Part shown: positions 42,060 through 55,280 of the stretch, piece by piece | Position numbering within the stretch: the first letter of the stretch is position 1 | Layout: every line of letters starts with the position of its first letter | NCBI GenBank assembly: GCA_964030785.1 | Contig: OZ034970.1 | Span: forward strand, 34,871,443 to 34,935,442 | Length of the DNA stretch: 64,000 nt | DNA from: Siderastrea siderea | Taxonomy: Eukaryota; Cnidaria; Anthozoa; Scleractinia; Rhizangiidae | Direction of reading: 5' to 3' | Made by a program: the position numbers and the translations under genes | Notes under the pieces: generated by a model | What the model saw: only the letters and a program-made list of their open reading frames with translations | Told to the model about the DNA's origin: nothing | The model's database searches: none

Positions 42060-43860
42060 AATGTCCTTAGAACCTCCCTAAAGCCATGGGCTTACTTTTG
42101 GCAATTGAGATAATTAAAATACGCTTTGTTTTCCTTACAGGTTTTTATTCCGTCAACCTGATGTTAGAAAAATATGGCAGTTTATTGTAGGGCTTTGGCT
42201 GAGAAATTTTTGTACTGTTAGCTACATGTATGTTCCCAGGCAGGCATTATCAATTGAAATGAAAAATCTGAAAGCCGTTTTGAAATAAGGTTTTTTATGT
42301 TTTGTTCTTTTCTGCGAAAGATTTTGATGTTGGTGATTAGTTTGACTGTATCCACACACACTTTATGTTCCCTCAGTAACACACCCATACACCATTAACT
42401 TTTATTTGGGAGTAACACTACTCCCCCCCGCCACACACACACAACTAACTTCCCGGGAATGATGATTCAGACTTATTTGATTGAATTCACTATACGGGGA
42501 AAACTATTTCAATTGATTGATTCAGCACAATCTGATCCCCTCTTGTCAGTTCATTACCTAATAGGATTCTGATTATTCTGAAATGATTTAGGAAGATGCT
42601 TTTCTTTTTGTTTTTCTTTGCTACCAGATTATGATCATGACAATCAGTAACATTGTTCATTGGTGACATTAGATGCAGTGTAAAGGGTAATGATCAAACC
42701 AAAACAAATTAAACCACAAGATTTACTGTCATCACGGTCAGGGGTAGTAACAGAGTGAGTCATAATCTGTGCATCAAATAAAGTCTCTAGTGATTACTGG
42801 ACCATTTGTTATTCACATTGGCAACACTGTTAGTCACAGATTGGTTAATTGAATTGAAGGGGGGTGATTTTTAATTGGCTGATTGACTGATTCATCAACT
42901 CAGTGGTTGAGTGGTTGATTGATGACTGATGGGTACTTAAAGAGATTGATTTTAATATAATAGTCCCTGGGCATCAATAAAAGTAAACAAGGTACATTAT
43001 TATTCCACTATAGCATCAGTTTTCCATATAAGGAGAAAACACATACATGGGAGTATGAAAGTGTATTGCACTGTAGAAAGCGTATTGCACTGTAGTGTCC
43101 TGGCTTCAAATCATCCATTGAATAAATCACTTAAAATGATAGGCAAATATTGTAGTGGAATAATAAATATCATTCAGTGGTTTTAAAGATAATACTCGAG
43201 GACATTTTACTCATTGCTCGCATTTTTCCACGTACGACTACACAACTTATCTGTCAAACCATCGAATAAGGTGGATGTATTCTTCATTTAGTACCTTGTC
43301 TATACAATTTCTCTCCTCTGAAAACTCTGCAAAAATGTAAATAAATTAAACCGTACACTTGTGGCAGAGAAAAGACCGAGGCAAGGTGAACAAGAATAAT
43401 TATTGCGCCCAATATTTAAGTTTACAACCTAAAACTGGGGCTTATTTAGAATTTTGTAAAACAGGTACATACCTGCCATCAGTCCCGATTTAATGGGAAT
43501 TGTCCCGATTTTTGAGTTTCAAAACCTAAAAAAACTCGGGACAATCCGATTTTCAAGAGGAAAAAAAGACAATTTGGATCTGGGTTGTTAAAGATTGGTC
43601 TTGACTCTTCTACATCCTATTGTTTTGTGCAATACATGTGGTGCTTAAGACCATTAAACAACACCTGAGAATTCTAATGCTAAAACAATACAGTACAGGC
43701 AACATTTTGAAAAATTAATAGAAAAGCCCTGAAGCATCCTGGACCCTGCTCAGTGTTGGGGGGCAGGGCACTACCCCAGGACTTGGGTGGGGGGGGGGTG
43801 GTCCCTATTTCTGATTTTAAAAGGTTGGCAGGTATGCAGGTATGAGAGGTGTATTTACTA
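42060..43860 (+). repeat. Host segment duplicated at ~50.6-52.7 kb
   Basis: AAGCCATGGGCTTACT.TTGGCAATTGAGATAATTAAAAT at 42079 recurs at 50644. GATTATGATCATGACAATCAGTAAC and GATTGGTTAATTGAATT blocks recur near 52250 and 52450 in the same order. After an acceptor-like TTCCTTACAG at 42141 there is a short exon-like frame (FLFRQPDVRKIWQF); the other copy has a stop at the matching place. This may be part of a duplicated host gene, identity unknown. Confidence 0.65.
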
Positions 43861-43864
43861 ATAA

Positions 43865-44515
43865 TTAACTAAAATGTAATATTGCTGTCAGATCCCACTT
43901 GAAATAATAATTAAAAACAATATTATAATTATAATAAGAACCTTCCCAGCATGCTTTGCAGCTGAAAAGTTTTCAATGCTAAATAACTAAGCTAACTTGT
44001 GGTCGAAGAGGACGCTGTACCATGTAGTATTTATATCTGCGTAAAAGTTATCCCTCATATCAATGTCACGGTGATGACGTCATCAGTCACAAGACTATGG
44101 CAACAAAGAAAAGGCTTCTATCAATTCAAAAACAGATAACATGCCTTGATGGTCATTGGAGTTAGGAATTTGGAAATTGCCAGTTGACATCCGGCATTTG
44201 AAAGTTAAGGTGGCTCTGTACAGGAGCATTTCCCAGGGGACTTGTAAGGAGTCTGTAGCTATGGCAGTCTAAGGCGGAGAGAAGCAAACTTCGGCTGGTT
44301 AATAGAACTTCACATGAAAGTAACGTGTATGATAACCTTATTGTTGTGACGTCATCGGTCACGTGACTAGAGCACACGGAATATTTCAAATCACTTAAAA
44401 ACTGCATTAAGCTCAATAAATCCTTAATTTCTTCCGGTCATATTGCAGGAAAATTTTTAAGTTATTCAAAAACGACCGTTATTACTTTTTTCTTTAGAAA
44501 AAAAAAACGAAATAA
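43865..44515. other. Host non-coding sequence
   Basis: No supported gene or repeat boundary. Confidence 0.4.
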
Positions 44516-44519
44516 AAAA

Positions 44520-45155
44520 TGAAAATGACAAACATAGCAGCAAGGCTGATCTGACTACGTAGAAAGATTTGACTCTGCAAGACATCAACACGACACTAAT
44601 AGAACTTCAACAGAGCAGGGTTGCAGCCGTAGACAGCTGTTTCGCTCTTCTTAGAGCTCATCAGTGCGGCATAGCAAGATGGCGAAAATGCCGTAAAAAT
44701 TCCCGTGCACTCTGTTAAGAGCCCTAAATGAGGACGCACGCCCACCAGATCACGCCATCACGTGTCTTGGAAAGGTCGAGAGTCCAAGTGTCGTGTTGAT
44801 GTCTCGCAGAGCCAAAGATAGGATGGGCAAAACCAACCTTATAAAGAAACATGGATAAAACCATGCTATAAAGAACAGCATATCAGATCTATAAAAAAGA
44901 CCTACGGTCCAAAAAACATACATACAGGAGAACAATATCAGTAAAGGACCGCAAACGAAAATGCTGCACGTGTACGTAGGATCTAGTAAACCAGACCTAA
45001 TCAGCCAAACCTTTCTACGTAGTCAGATCAGCCTTGCTGCTATGTTTGTCATTTGAGTATTTCTTTGGCTGATTAGGTCTGGTTTACTAGATCCTACGTA
45101 CACGTGCAGCATTTTCGTTTGCGGTCCTTTACTGATATTGTTCTCCTGTATGCAT
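44520..45155. mobile_element. Interlocked foldback repeats
   Basis: Two inverted repeats overlap. Pair 1: AAATGACAAACATAGCAGCA at about 44523 with its reverse complement ending near 45055, arms about 44 bp. Pair 2: about 44917-45010 with 45062-45155, arms about 93 bp (GACCGCAAACGAAAATGCTG). The right arm of pair 1 lies exactly in the loop of pair 2. No ORF. Boundaries of the individual elements were not proved by target duplications. Confidence 0.8.
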
Positions 45156-45598
45156 GTTGTAAACAGCCGACAGATGAAGTTTTTGTTCACTCGACTGCAA
45201 ATCATATGTTATTTGTTGGCCAAGTAAAAGGGCAACAAACCATTCTTTTTGTTTTCAGTAAACCTTAATCACAGTGTTGCTGTTGAAATTAATATTTCAA
45301 ACAGTTTTTGCTTAAAGCAAGAAATCCAGGCCATTCCCGACATGTTGCTATTGACAGCTAAGTTTAAATTCTTTTGTGTAGCATCATTTGAGTATTGCTA
45401 ACATCTCCCACTCGATTGTTGATTACTAAGGCCGTCCCAACCCGGGTGAGAAGTAAGTCTTTTATCGAGGGACTTTGCCAATAATCATGAGAGAAGAAGT
45501 ACAACATTAAACAATGGGTACGTCTGGAGTCACGTGTCAATGAAAACAAAGTGACCTCTTGATACATGTATATTGCGGATTGATCTAAATACTCCAGA

Positions 45599-45686
45599 AT
45601 GGCTTTGAATTTTGCTCTCCAAGAACTAAGAATTTACTACAATAATATTTATGAACTAAGATTTGAGGAAGGGAAAGAAAAGAAAG
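45599..45686 (+). CDS. First exon, copy B, of an unrecognised host gene
   Basis: ATG followed by 29 open codons (ALNFALQELRIYYNNIYELR and a charged end) and a donor GTACTC at 45687. It leaves phase 1, which fits the exon at 45861. The copy at 12173-12248 is damaged, while this one is clean. No domain was recognised. Confidence 0.5.
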
Positions 45687-45860
45687 GTACTCCAATGAAG
45701 GTACATTTTAACAACTTTTAATCCTAGTCGCTCGTCAGGCGATCAAGCCTCAACATATAGTGGGCCTGTTCAGTTTTAAATTGCCACTGGCAACCAGGCG
45801 ACTGCCAGTTTTTAAGCCCTGAATTTGTTGTTTTCACCGATCCTTTTTTATTTGTTCTAG

Positions 45861-45911
45861 GCATGCATATGTCAGCAGTGATCAGTGATGCAGTCTTTTC
45901 TTACAGTGAAG
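45861..45911 (+). CDS. Second exon, copy B
   Basis: Acceptor TTTGTTCTAG, donor GTAAAA. 51 bp, phase 1 to phase 1, so it joins in frame to the exon at 45599-45686. Encodes MHMSAVISDAVFSYSE. The expected third exon, similar to 13640-13715, was not found downstream in the window. Confidence 0.5.
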
Positions 45912-45914
45912 GTA

Positions 45915-47765
45915 AAATTATTCGTATAATTTCCCAGCTTACGAAAGCTAACTATTCCGTAAATTGAACTGGATTGAACGCAGTGATCGGGTTAATTTGA
46001 GCTTGGTAGTCAAACACCAAAAATATGCATACCGCTGTGTTTGATTCCATTCACTGAGTTTCTGAACCCAGTCAAACATACATGTAATCATTCAAATATA
46101 CCAGACATTTACACTGTAAACCATCTACCTTTTAGTGTGTGGAATGTGCGCATGATCTGTTTTGTATTGTCATGTAAACACATAAAAGACTGAGTGACTA
46201 AAATAGCCTTTTCGGGCAAAGAAAATTTGGCAATCCTATTATTCACTAAAGAAAATAAAAATTGAACTAAGGATAAAATTGCCCAACAACATCCATCAAG
46301 ACTTCCATTCAGGTGGGCCGTGAAAACCTTACACCCACTTAAATTACAAAATCCATGTTTCATGGTGATGTGAGGTTTATTCTGGATGGCTAAATGGTTA
46401 AAACTTAGTGCAGAATGAATCGAAAAGTTATACCATGTTTACTTGATACTGATATGGGTTTCCATATCAGAATGAGAATTTTGATTTGGTACCACTACTG
46501 GGGTGAACTCACACAGGTATGGCTCACACTGTTATGAGAAATTGTGCTGTAATCATGTAAACAGATACAAAGAAACAAGAGGGAACCGGGATGAACTTGT
46601 ACCGGAATTAAAATCATACTGGTGTCATGTAAATTAAAAACACCTCCTAAAGTCAAGACTAAAGTCGAGCAACTCTCAAGGGTTTTTAATAACATCCTCA
46701 GAGTCTCAGGAGCAGTAACACCCTGTTTTCATGAAAGTGGCGCAAACTCAGACTGGTATGATTTTGTTTACATGAGACTGGTTGGAAACTCAGGCTGGCA
46801 TGAAGTGTTAACATGAGACCAACCATCCCTAAAAATCCAGTTTATCTTTTATCCACCACCTTGGAATGCTTCAATGCCCCTGACTAAGTATGCATGCTCA
46901 AAACAAACATAGGCACCCATAGCATGCGTGAGCTATTTTGTAGCTGTCAATGAGAGGTACGGAAATGGTTATTGAATGAACGTGTGTGTACCAAGGTACA
47001 CTATTGTGATGTTGTTTATTTGAGTAGCGTTTAGCATTCGAAAAGTAATGGTTTCTAGACAGAGTTAACCTTATAAGTAGAGCTGTGTCCGATATTGTGC
47101 AACCTCGTTCCCAGGGCTGTTTACAGATTTGAGGGTAATCAAAGATCTATGTTTGAGTTTATGTTAGTGGTTTCGAATTCGTATACGTCATTTATGAATA
47201 GATGGTACGCTAATGCGTACAAGTGTGGCTTCAAATTACGACAAAACAAGAAGAAAGTGCGATAAAATCTGTAGAATATCTGACAACAGTGTGAATATGG
47301 GACGAACAAAATAATACAGAACAGTCCTTTCTGAAGCTCATTCTCAGATGTCTCTCGGAAGGTCAATGGATTGAAATTTAATTTTGTGGCTTACTATTAT
47401 AAAGATTATTTTTCCATGGACAAATATTTTGGATCTAGTAGGAAGCGTAACTTGTCACAAAAATTAATTCTGTAATGTTTGAATCAGAAGAGAATAGCCG
47501 ATCTTGAAAGCCACGTACGTCTTCTTCTTGCGTGACATCATGCTTGACGAACGTGGCAACTCCCGTATCGAGACAAATATATAAATAAGCTCTGTTTTAT
47601 TTTCCAGATTGTTTCACACGGACTTACATTTTGGAACACACGGCTAAAATCGAGTAATAAGCGTGCCTTGTTAGAAAATATCATGCCTTTGTGCTACTTG
47701 TGTACGTCTTGCGTGACTAGTCACGTAGCAAACTGTCAAAAAAGCCAGAAACATCGCACGTGCTG
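45915..47765. other. Host non-coding sequence, partly duplicated
   Basis: The stretches 46220-46330 and 46370-46880 repeat host sequence from 12.73-12.85, 14.50-14.76 and 41.7-41.9 kb. No gene is seen between 46900 and 47765. Confidence 0.45.
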
Positions 47766-47768
47766 ACA

Positions 47769-48329
47769 TACTGTGTGGCACTAGTTTTTTCCGGATTCAA
47801 ATTTTTGGGATTTTCGCGTTTTTTTCACGATCCGCAAAAAAAGTTCCCGCGAAAAAAATAATTCCCGCACAAATTTACTCCATTGTCGAAATTTATATAC
47901 AAACATCGCCTTTTACATGTGATGTAATATTATGTTGGTGCCCATTTACTTAAACCATCTCTTTCATTCAAAAATAAAACGAAATTAGAAGCAAAACATT
48001 CAGAAATAAACGATGAAATTGCAGTCGGTACATTACAAGTATTAAGCTGTTAAAAGCTTTAAAGAAAAGGATCGTCTGAAGGTACTCCATTGATTAACGA
48101 TTTAACGTGTTATACGTCTGTATGTTGTTCACCTGCATTCGATTGTTTATACTCAAAAAACAAGAATGTTATAATGCAAATAGAAGGCGGCTTCCGGAAA
48201 ATCGCAAAAATTAATTCCAAGGAAGAATAAACAGTTTCCCCAATCGCAAAAATTAGTCCCCCAAAACACACAAAAAAATCGCCATTCGCAAAATTAAACT
48301 CCCGCAAAAATATTGATGCCACACTGTAG
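47769..48329. mobile_element. Probable MITE, ~560 bp
   Basis: The left end TACTGTGTGGCACTAG.TTTTTTCCGG and the right end, in reverse complement TACAGTGTGGCATCAATATTTTTGCGGG, are related. The subterminal parts are rich in CGCAAAAATTA.TCCC on both sides. No ORF of note. No clear target duplication. Confidence 0.45.
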
Positions 48330-48334
48330 TGGTC

Positions 48335-50635
48335 TCAGCTTCCCTGAAGCCACATAAAAATCAGTGGTTGTGTTCAGCGAATAAATTTTGTTTTGATGTG
48401 AAAGTAAGACGCAAAATTGCGCGAAAATAATATTAAGGGATGTTTTGTTACGTAGAGAGGTGGTAATGGGCGAAGGAATCGTTGGAATTTTAAATGATCG
48501 AATTCGAGAATAATAATGGTGTGGTTCGCCTGTGTGGTTAAGAACGTGAATTTTAACACGTGGAGTATATGTGATCAAGTCAAGGCCAAATTTTGCTTTA
48601 ATAGCTCCGGTTGCTTTAATAGCTCCGATTCTGCCCTTTTTATACCTTCAAACTATTTGCCATCTATTTACCATCATTTACTACAGGACATCCCTGCACA
48701 GAAGTCACGTTATTTCTCACACTGTAAAGTTGAACCACATAACTCCAAAGTAAGTTATGCGCACGCGTACAAAGGATTTGTTCCAATTCTCATCTACCAA
48801 AACAAACGAAGCTGACAAATATTTCCTAGACCAAACATCATAAATATCAGATAACCCACGAATTATTTACTAGAACTCGCATCCGCTCACGTGTAAACCA
48901 GGTTTGTGCTAACGATTCGTTTTCTAAGGAAGTCTACCGCAAGGAAGCCAGCCATTTCTATTTGATATATAAATATTCAACGTCAAGCAGTAATAATCGG
49001 GACACTTTCGTCGTGTCGCTTTAGTAGCGGAATTTTCCGTGCGTTCTCGTTTGCATTTTCGTTCCGGCCCCGACAACTAGCCTTTCGGTAAAATTCGACA
49101 GTCATCGGGAATGCCGAACATGTTCGACTCAAAATCCAACCAACCAACCAACCAACCAACCAACCAACCAACCAACCAACCAACCTTCCCAGAAACTTGA
49201 GGCTGCATGCCGACTATGAGGCTATTTTGTAGACAAAATAGCTGAAAAATTTCAGACCGGTTTGAACTCAATTTATGTTTACGTGGTTCCCCAGTCTGAT
49301 TTTAGACCATTGTGAGTCATTCGTATCAGTTCAGCAATGGTAATAAATCAAACCAGCGCGAGATGATAATTATTTTATACCGGCTTCAAGTTTCATATCG
49401 CCTTCGTGTAAACAGAAGCAAGCGTTAGTATGGAGTTGACTGAAGTTGTACCGCCCTAAGTTGGTACCATTCTCATAGACTTCGAGCAGTCCCTCAATTT
49501 TCTCTGGTGCGTGCACACCGACTGTACATAAGTATGTACGTTGCCCCAGATGAAATTGCATTCATACAGCTGTTTGAATTTATGTTGTCGTATGAAAGCT
49601 TAAGCCTATGCGACAAGACCGCAGGGTAATATGGGATTTCTATGCCTAAGTTCACCAAAATCAGTAGTACCTTTCTTGCCGTGCAATAGCAAAGCATCTG
49701 GAGAGTTTCTATAGTATAAAAATTAAAAAAAAAACCTGAAAGAAATTATTTTCAGGTAGAGTTCTCGTTTAAAAAGTAATTTTTAATCTCTCTGATCTTT
49801 TTGCCTACTCGGTTAAAAGGGCAAATTTAAGTTACGTGGGTACTCGTGGAGCACCTGCATTGGCATGTAAATTTGAAGTAGGAAAAACAGCATTATGAAA
49901 AATATGAAACGTGAATTTTTGCACATCATAACAAGTACTAACAATTGAAAATGAAAAGCCGAATCAGGATTGCCGCTGACAATAATCGGATGGTGCCCAT
50001 TTATTACTTGCACTAAGAAATCTGAAGTTCCTGACCAACTGCTGACAACCGTGAGGCTAAGACATATTTGCAACTACCCACACCACCCTTTGGTCTTGTC
50101 GGGTAAGCTTGAAATGATCCGACAACCTTAATTGAAATAACTGTATACAAAGTCTCAAGGTGTCCTTGAGCAGTAACATGCATGTTCTGGTGAAATAACA
50201 GACAGCCTGTAGTTCTAACCCTAAAACTTTCCTGGGGGGCTACAAGTCGAAAGGATTTATGTTCTTCTATGGATATTTTACTCTCTGTATTAAAGCTTAG
50301 AACAGATCTTTACGGGTAATGAACGATACTTTTACGTACAATATTGCAAATTTTTCACGATTCCTTTGTTTATTGATTCCCAGAGGAGACTGAAGAGAAA
50401 GAAAACCAAACCAAATATAGGGGTTTGTCTGTAAAGTCTTGGAGTCATGTTAGAATTTTGAGATCCTTACGTGGGCTATTGGGAATTTGCTGGACTATGA
50501 ACAAGATCTTTGACATGGCGATTCCATTCAGGTGACAAGTTGTGCTTGTTCTGTGGCATGACTTAGTCCTTGTGAGCTTCTCAGTTAGGCTAGCCTATCT
50601 GTAAATACTACTTTGCTTTCACCAAGAGATTTAAA
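48335..50635. other. Host non-coding sequence
   Basis: No supported gene. Includes the CCAA microsatellite at 49136. Confidence 0.4.
49136..49185 (+). repeat. (CCAA)n microsatellite
   Basis: About 12 uninterrupted CCAA units. The WLVG repeats encoded on the minus strand come from this simple repeat and are not a protein. Confidence 0.97.
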
Positions 50636-50639
50636 ACCT

Positions 50640-52705
50640 CCAAAAAGCCATGGGCTTACTATTGGCAATTGAGATAATTAAAATGTGCTTTGTTTCCCTT
50701 TTCAGGTTTTTATTCCTTCAACCTGATGACAGGGAAATATGACAGTTTATTATAAGGCTTTGGCCTTTGTGGACCAAATTTATTTTCAGGATTTTTGTAA
50801 AATTTCAACAAGTTCTAGTTAAATTAACATATCTCCAAAACCATTTAACATATTTTGATTATTTTTTCAAAGAATTACTTCTCAGGAAATTGTCCTACTT
50901 TAACGCTTAATGTACTGTCAGAAAACGTCATACTGACGTCATAGGATTAGTTAATATTTAACTAACTACACAACATAAGCTGTCACATGAATGTTTATGT
51001 CCAAAATACTCAGAGATGACAAGCTCAAAAAATCCCTTATATGTCTCATTATTTTCTACAGTGTCTGAGAATTATTTTGATACATAATTTACCTAGCAAA
51101 TGTAACTACCAAAAAGCGAATAAGCCACCTTAAGTCATCCAGGTAGGTCTTCTAGCAACAACTAAACATCAAATAAACAGATGCTGAAGCAATAATCAGT
51201 TTTCTGGTGGCTCCAATTTCATGTATTTTCAAATGTGAAACATGTAGGATGGTTTCAGTCTTCTTCCCACGTCAGATAACTGCTTTCATCTTAACTTCTT
51301 TCGTGGATTCCCTTTGGTTGTATAATTCCTCATACCAGCCACTGAAATAGCACTATTCAAGGCAATTCAAGGTCTCAAACACGTTCCAATAACATTCTTT
51401 GAAGCCTTCGATTCTGGACTCGGGACTGTCACATTGAATATCGAAGTTTGCAACAAAATAGTCGACAAGATCTTTCAAAATATGGACTCAATTACTCTTT
51501 GGCATGCTGTTCAAACATTGCTGTCGATGGAAAGTCGAAAATTTTCGGGAAAAGTCCGCCAGAAACGGGAAGATTAGCCAGAATGAAAGCTACAGGCACT
51601 GTAAACACTAAGAATGGCTGCGGGAGCCTGGTAGGGAGTATGCACGATCGCTGCTGGCCTAAATACTGCAGTCACCATAGGTGTCCGATATATCGGACAC
51701 TGGTCCACAAAGGGTTAAGAAATGTGTACTCTGAGCTATATTCCCAGTCAAACAATAATTCAAATAAAAATTTTTGGTCTTTTTCTGCTAAATATTTTGA
51801 TGTCATTGATTAGTTTGATTGTAAGCATCTACACCAGAAATTCATAAGGAATTGAACAAATTCTTATTAGGTTCTGCATACATATTCCTCCAATACTACT
51901 AAGTAGTTGATGTGTGAGAATGGAATGAATCTTGGAGCACCTCTTAGAAGTAAAGGTAATTTGGAGCCACGCCCACAAACAATACCTTGGACCCTTACTT
52001 CAAAAGATCTGATGAACACACCCATAACTTTGATTTGGGAGTACCCCCCCCCCCCATCACCACCACCATCCCAGGAATAAGCATTCAGACCTATTTGATT
52101 GAACTTACTTTGTGGGGAAAACTATTTCAGTTGTCAGTGACTGATTCACCACAGTCTGATCCCTTCTTGTCAGTTCACTGCCTGATAGGTTTCAGACTAT
52201 TCTGAAATGATTTAGGAAGAGGTTTTCCTTTATGTTTTTCTTTGGTACCAGATTATGGCAATCAGTAACAATGCTTATTGATGGCATTAGAAACAGTGTA
52301 AAGCCGAGAACAAAATTGAAATCGCAACATTCACTTCCATCACGGTCTGGGGTAGTGACAGAGTGAGTCATAATCTGTGCATAAAATAAAGTCACTAATG
52401 ATTACTGGACCATTTGTTATTCTCATTGGCAACCCTTCTTGTCACAGATTGGTTGATTGATTGATTGATTTTTGATATTTAATTGGCTGATTGACTGATT
52501 CATCAACCGAGTGGTTGAGTGGTTGATTGTTCAACTGATTGAAAGTTAAATAGATGAATGAATTGATTCACCTGAGGCAAGGTGAACAAATATTCCGCCC
52601 AATATTTACGTTTACGACCTACAACTGGGGCTTATTTAATTCTAATTTAATGAGAGGTGTATTACAAATAATTAACTAATAATTATAATATTGTTTTCCG
52701 GTTCC
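50640..52705 (+). repeat. Second copy of the 42-43.8-kb host segment
   Basis: Direct paralogue of 42060-43860, more diverged and with additional sequence at about 50770-51720. No intact exon seen. Confidence 0.6.
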
Positions 52706-52709
52706 ACTT

Positions 52710-52710
<1 letters not shown>

Positions 52711-52743
<33 letters not shown>

Positions 52744-52754
52744 TAATAATAATT
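52711..52754 (+). repeat. (AAT)n microsatellite
   Basis: Simple repeat with a single AAC interruption near 52739. The sequence from here to 53070 is AT-rich without a clear gene. Confidence 0.95.
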
Positions 52755-53070
52755 TTTTAATTTGTATTGAGAAACAATTTTTATTACAAAATGACTAACT
52801 ATTAACATGATCTAAGGAAAAATCTAAGATACATTTAACATTAAAAATGGTACAAGGTTAATAAATTCTCAACTTAGAAGCTACTCGTATTTAAAAATAT
52901 GTTTTAAAATAGTTGTTCAAAAATAGGCACTCTGTAATGAAAAGCTTAAGAGGTATAGCAAATACTGAAAGAGTTATGTATATATACCAAAAATTCCAAA
53001 AAATAGAAAAAAAAGAAACATTTATTCGATCACTGCTAATCCTCTTTCAACTGCAAAGTCCTTGTTCTGA

Positions 53071-55280
53071 AAATTTGTGGAGATTCTCCTTGTTGCCCGT
53101 GATCCTCTAAGGCATAGAAGGGCTGATCTCAAGATTGCGAAGGAAATCTTTGTCCGGATCCAAACCCAAAAAGATGTGCAAAAAATCCGCAATGCTGGTT
53201 CTGCCCTTGTAGAACTTTGGGGGCATGTTGAATCCAAACCGTGGGCCAAGTAGCCAGTCCCAGAAATCGTTCACAAAACTTACCCAGCAGCCATCATTTA
53301 TGATTGGGAATGTTGGTTTGATCATGGAAAGCACGAAGAGCCCACGAACGATCTCAAATTTGAATGCAAACACGTGCCAATCTCAGTGTCCGTAGCAGAT
53401 ACTTTTAATCAAACCCCCACCCACATATTAAACCCAAACCCCGAAGATCTAACGAGGCTATTTATTGTAGAAATCGAGTCCCGCCCCCAAGCCGTGTGGC
53501 AAAAAGTGTGAAAAGAATGGTTACCAAAAGATTTTCCTTTGCTTCCAAAAACAACAAAAAAGAAGCTCAACGAATGGTGCGACCGCGTGCCGGTAGTTGG
53601 TTTCAATTCCGCGCGCTATGATTTAGACCTCATCAAGGAGCATTTTGTGCAGGAAGCAACCCACCTTGGAGACATTGCTGTCGGCGCAAAAAGCAACAAA
53701 ACCATGTTTCTTTTAACAAAGGACCTCAAGTTCTTGGACGTAATTAACTATCTGGCGCCCGGAGTAAGCTTGGACGCGTGGTTAAAAGCCTACGGAGCAA
53801 CCAAGCGAAAATCCTGGTTCCCTTACGAATGGCTAAACTCCCCCGAAAAACTTCAAGAAAAGCAACTGCCGCCTCACGAGGCATGGTATTCAAAGTTTAA
53901 AGGGCGGTATCTACTCACTGAGGAAGAGTGCGAAAGCTGTCTGATACTTTTCAAAGAAAAAGAGATGCAAAACGTCGAGTATTGGCTCAAGTATTACAAC
54001 AACATAGACGTCGAGCCATTCCTGGAAGCGTTAGAGCGCATGAAAAGTGTTTACACAGAGCGCGGCATCGACATTTTGAAAAACGCTGTTTCCATTCCAG
54101 GCGTTTCAATGAAATACGTGTTACGAAATGGGCCAAAAAAAACCTATACGCGCCCAACGCAGAGGACTATAAGTTTCTCAAAGACGCTGTGTTAGGCGGT
54201 CCAAGCTTGGTGTTCACTCGCTACCACGAGGCCGGTGTAAGCCAAATTCGCAGCCACCGCCTCAGCGCCCCTAAGCTTTGTCGCAAGACTGTCGGCTACG
54301 ACGCCAACTTGTTGTACTCAAGTACAATGAAAAAGCCGATGCCTTGTGGGAAAGAATTCCTTTTGATATTCGAAGACCCCAAAACCCAAGGAAACATTTC
54401 CACAGAAAATTCCTTGAAAGCAATTGGTTTGGTTTTGCGCTTGTTGACATCGAAGGCCCGAGGTGTATTTGGACCAAATTCTAAGACCTGCCTGCTTTGT
54501 TTCAAAAAGCGGGTGTTCCAGACGAGGCAGTGCCTCCCGCCATGAAAAACTATTTAAGGAAAACAGGGCGCAAGCGCGATCCCAAACAAAAGCCGCGGCT
54601 GGCGCTCATGAGCGCGCAAAAGCTGCTTTTGTACAAGCCTCTGCTCGAATAGTACGTGGCCCGCGGGATTGAAATAACAGCAGTGCACACAAGCGTAACA
54701 TACGATGGCGCCAAGGTTGTTGACTGGTTTGTAGACGAAGTAACCAAAACTCTGCGAAAGGGCGACGTGGATCCGGACAAGCTATAATGGCTGACGTGTA
54801 CAAGCTTTTGGGCAACAGCTGCTATGGGAAATTAATTAAAGCCATTGAAAGGCAAACCAAGGTAATCTTCATGAAGAACAAGGACCAGGTCGACCGCAGT
54901 CTGTGGTCCGCCTGGTTCAAAGAGCTGCAGAAAAGCGTGACGTGGATGGACCGCCCCTTTCAGGTGGGCATCGCGGTTTATCAGCAGGCCAACCTGTGCA
55001 TACTGGAGTTTCTAGAATGCTATTTCATGGAGTCTCTGGAACTCAAAAAGACCAAAATCTCTTCAAAAGGTCTCTCAAAAAGGCAGAACAATCTAAATTG
55101 GGAGCGCTGGCCGGCGAGCTGGACAAAGCGACCAACCGGGGGTTTCCGGTAAAAGACAACTCAATATGGACGTATGAGCAGAAAAAGCTGGGGCTAAGCT
55201 CCTACTGCGAGAAACGTTGGGTGTTGAAAGACGGAATCCACACAGAGCCGATCGAGTACCATATCAAAGCACAACAGTAG
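53071..55280 (+). pseudogene. PolB remnant of element 2, motif C deleted
   Basis: One frame is open from 53071 to 54195 except for stops at about 53248 and 53509. It has exonuclease I IIYDWECWF (~53278) and exonuclease II VVGFNSARYDLDLIKEHF (~53590). Polymerase A (VGYDANLLY, ~54290) and B (YKLLGNSCYGKLI, ~54800) follow in other frames. The region that should hold the DTDS motif C is absent: the text jumps from YFMESLEL near 55040 to the C-terminal SIWTYEQKKLGL. It is of a different PolB lineage from that of element 1 (YDWE instead of YADFEA). Not functional. Confidence 0.85.

Noticed and set aside
44162..44416. 84-codon minus-strand frame
   Set aside because: No domain, no splice or promoter context, composition like surrounding non-coding DNA.
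48983..49271. WLVG repeat protein (minus strand)
   Set aside because: Translation of the CCAA microsatellite.
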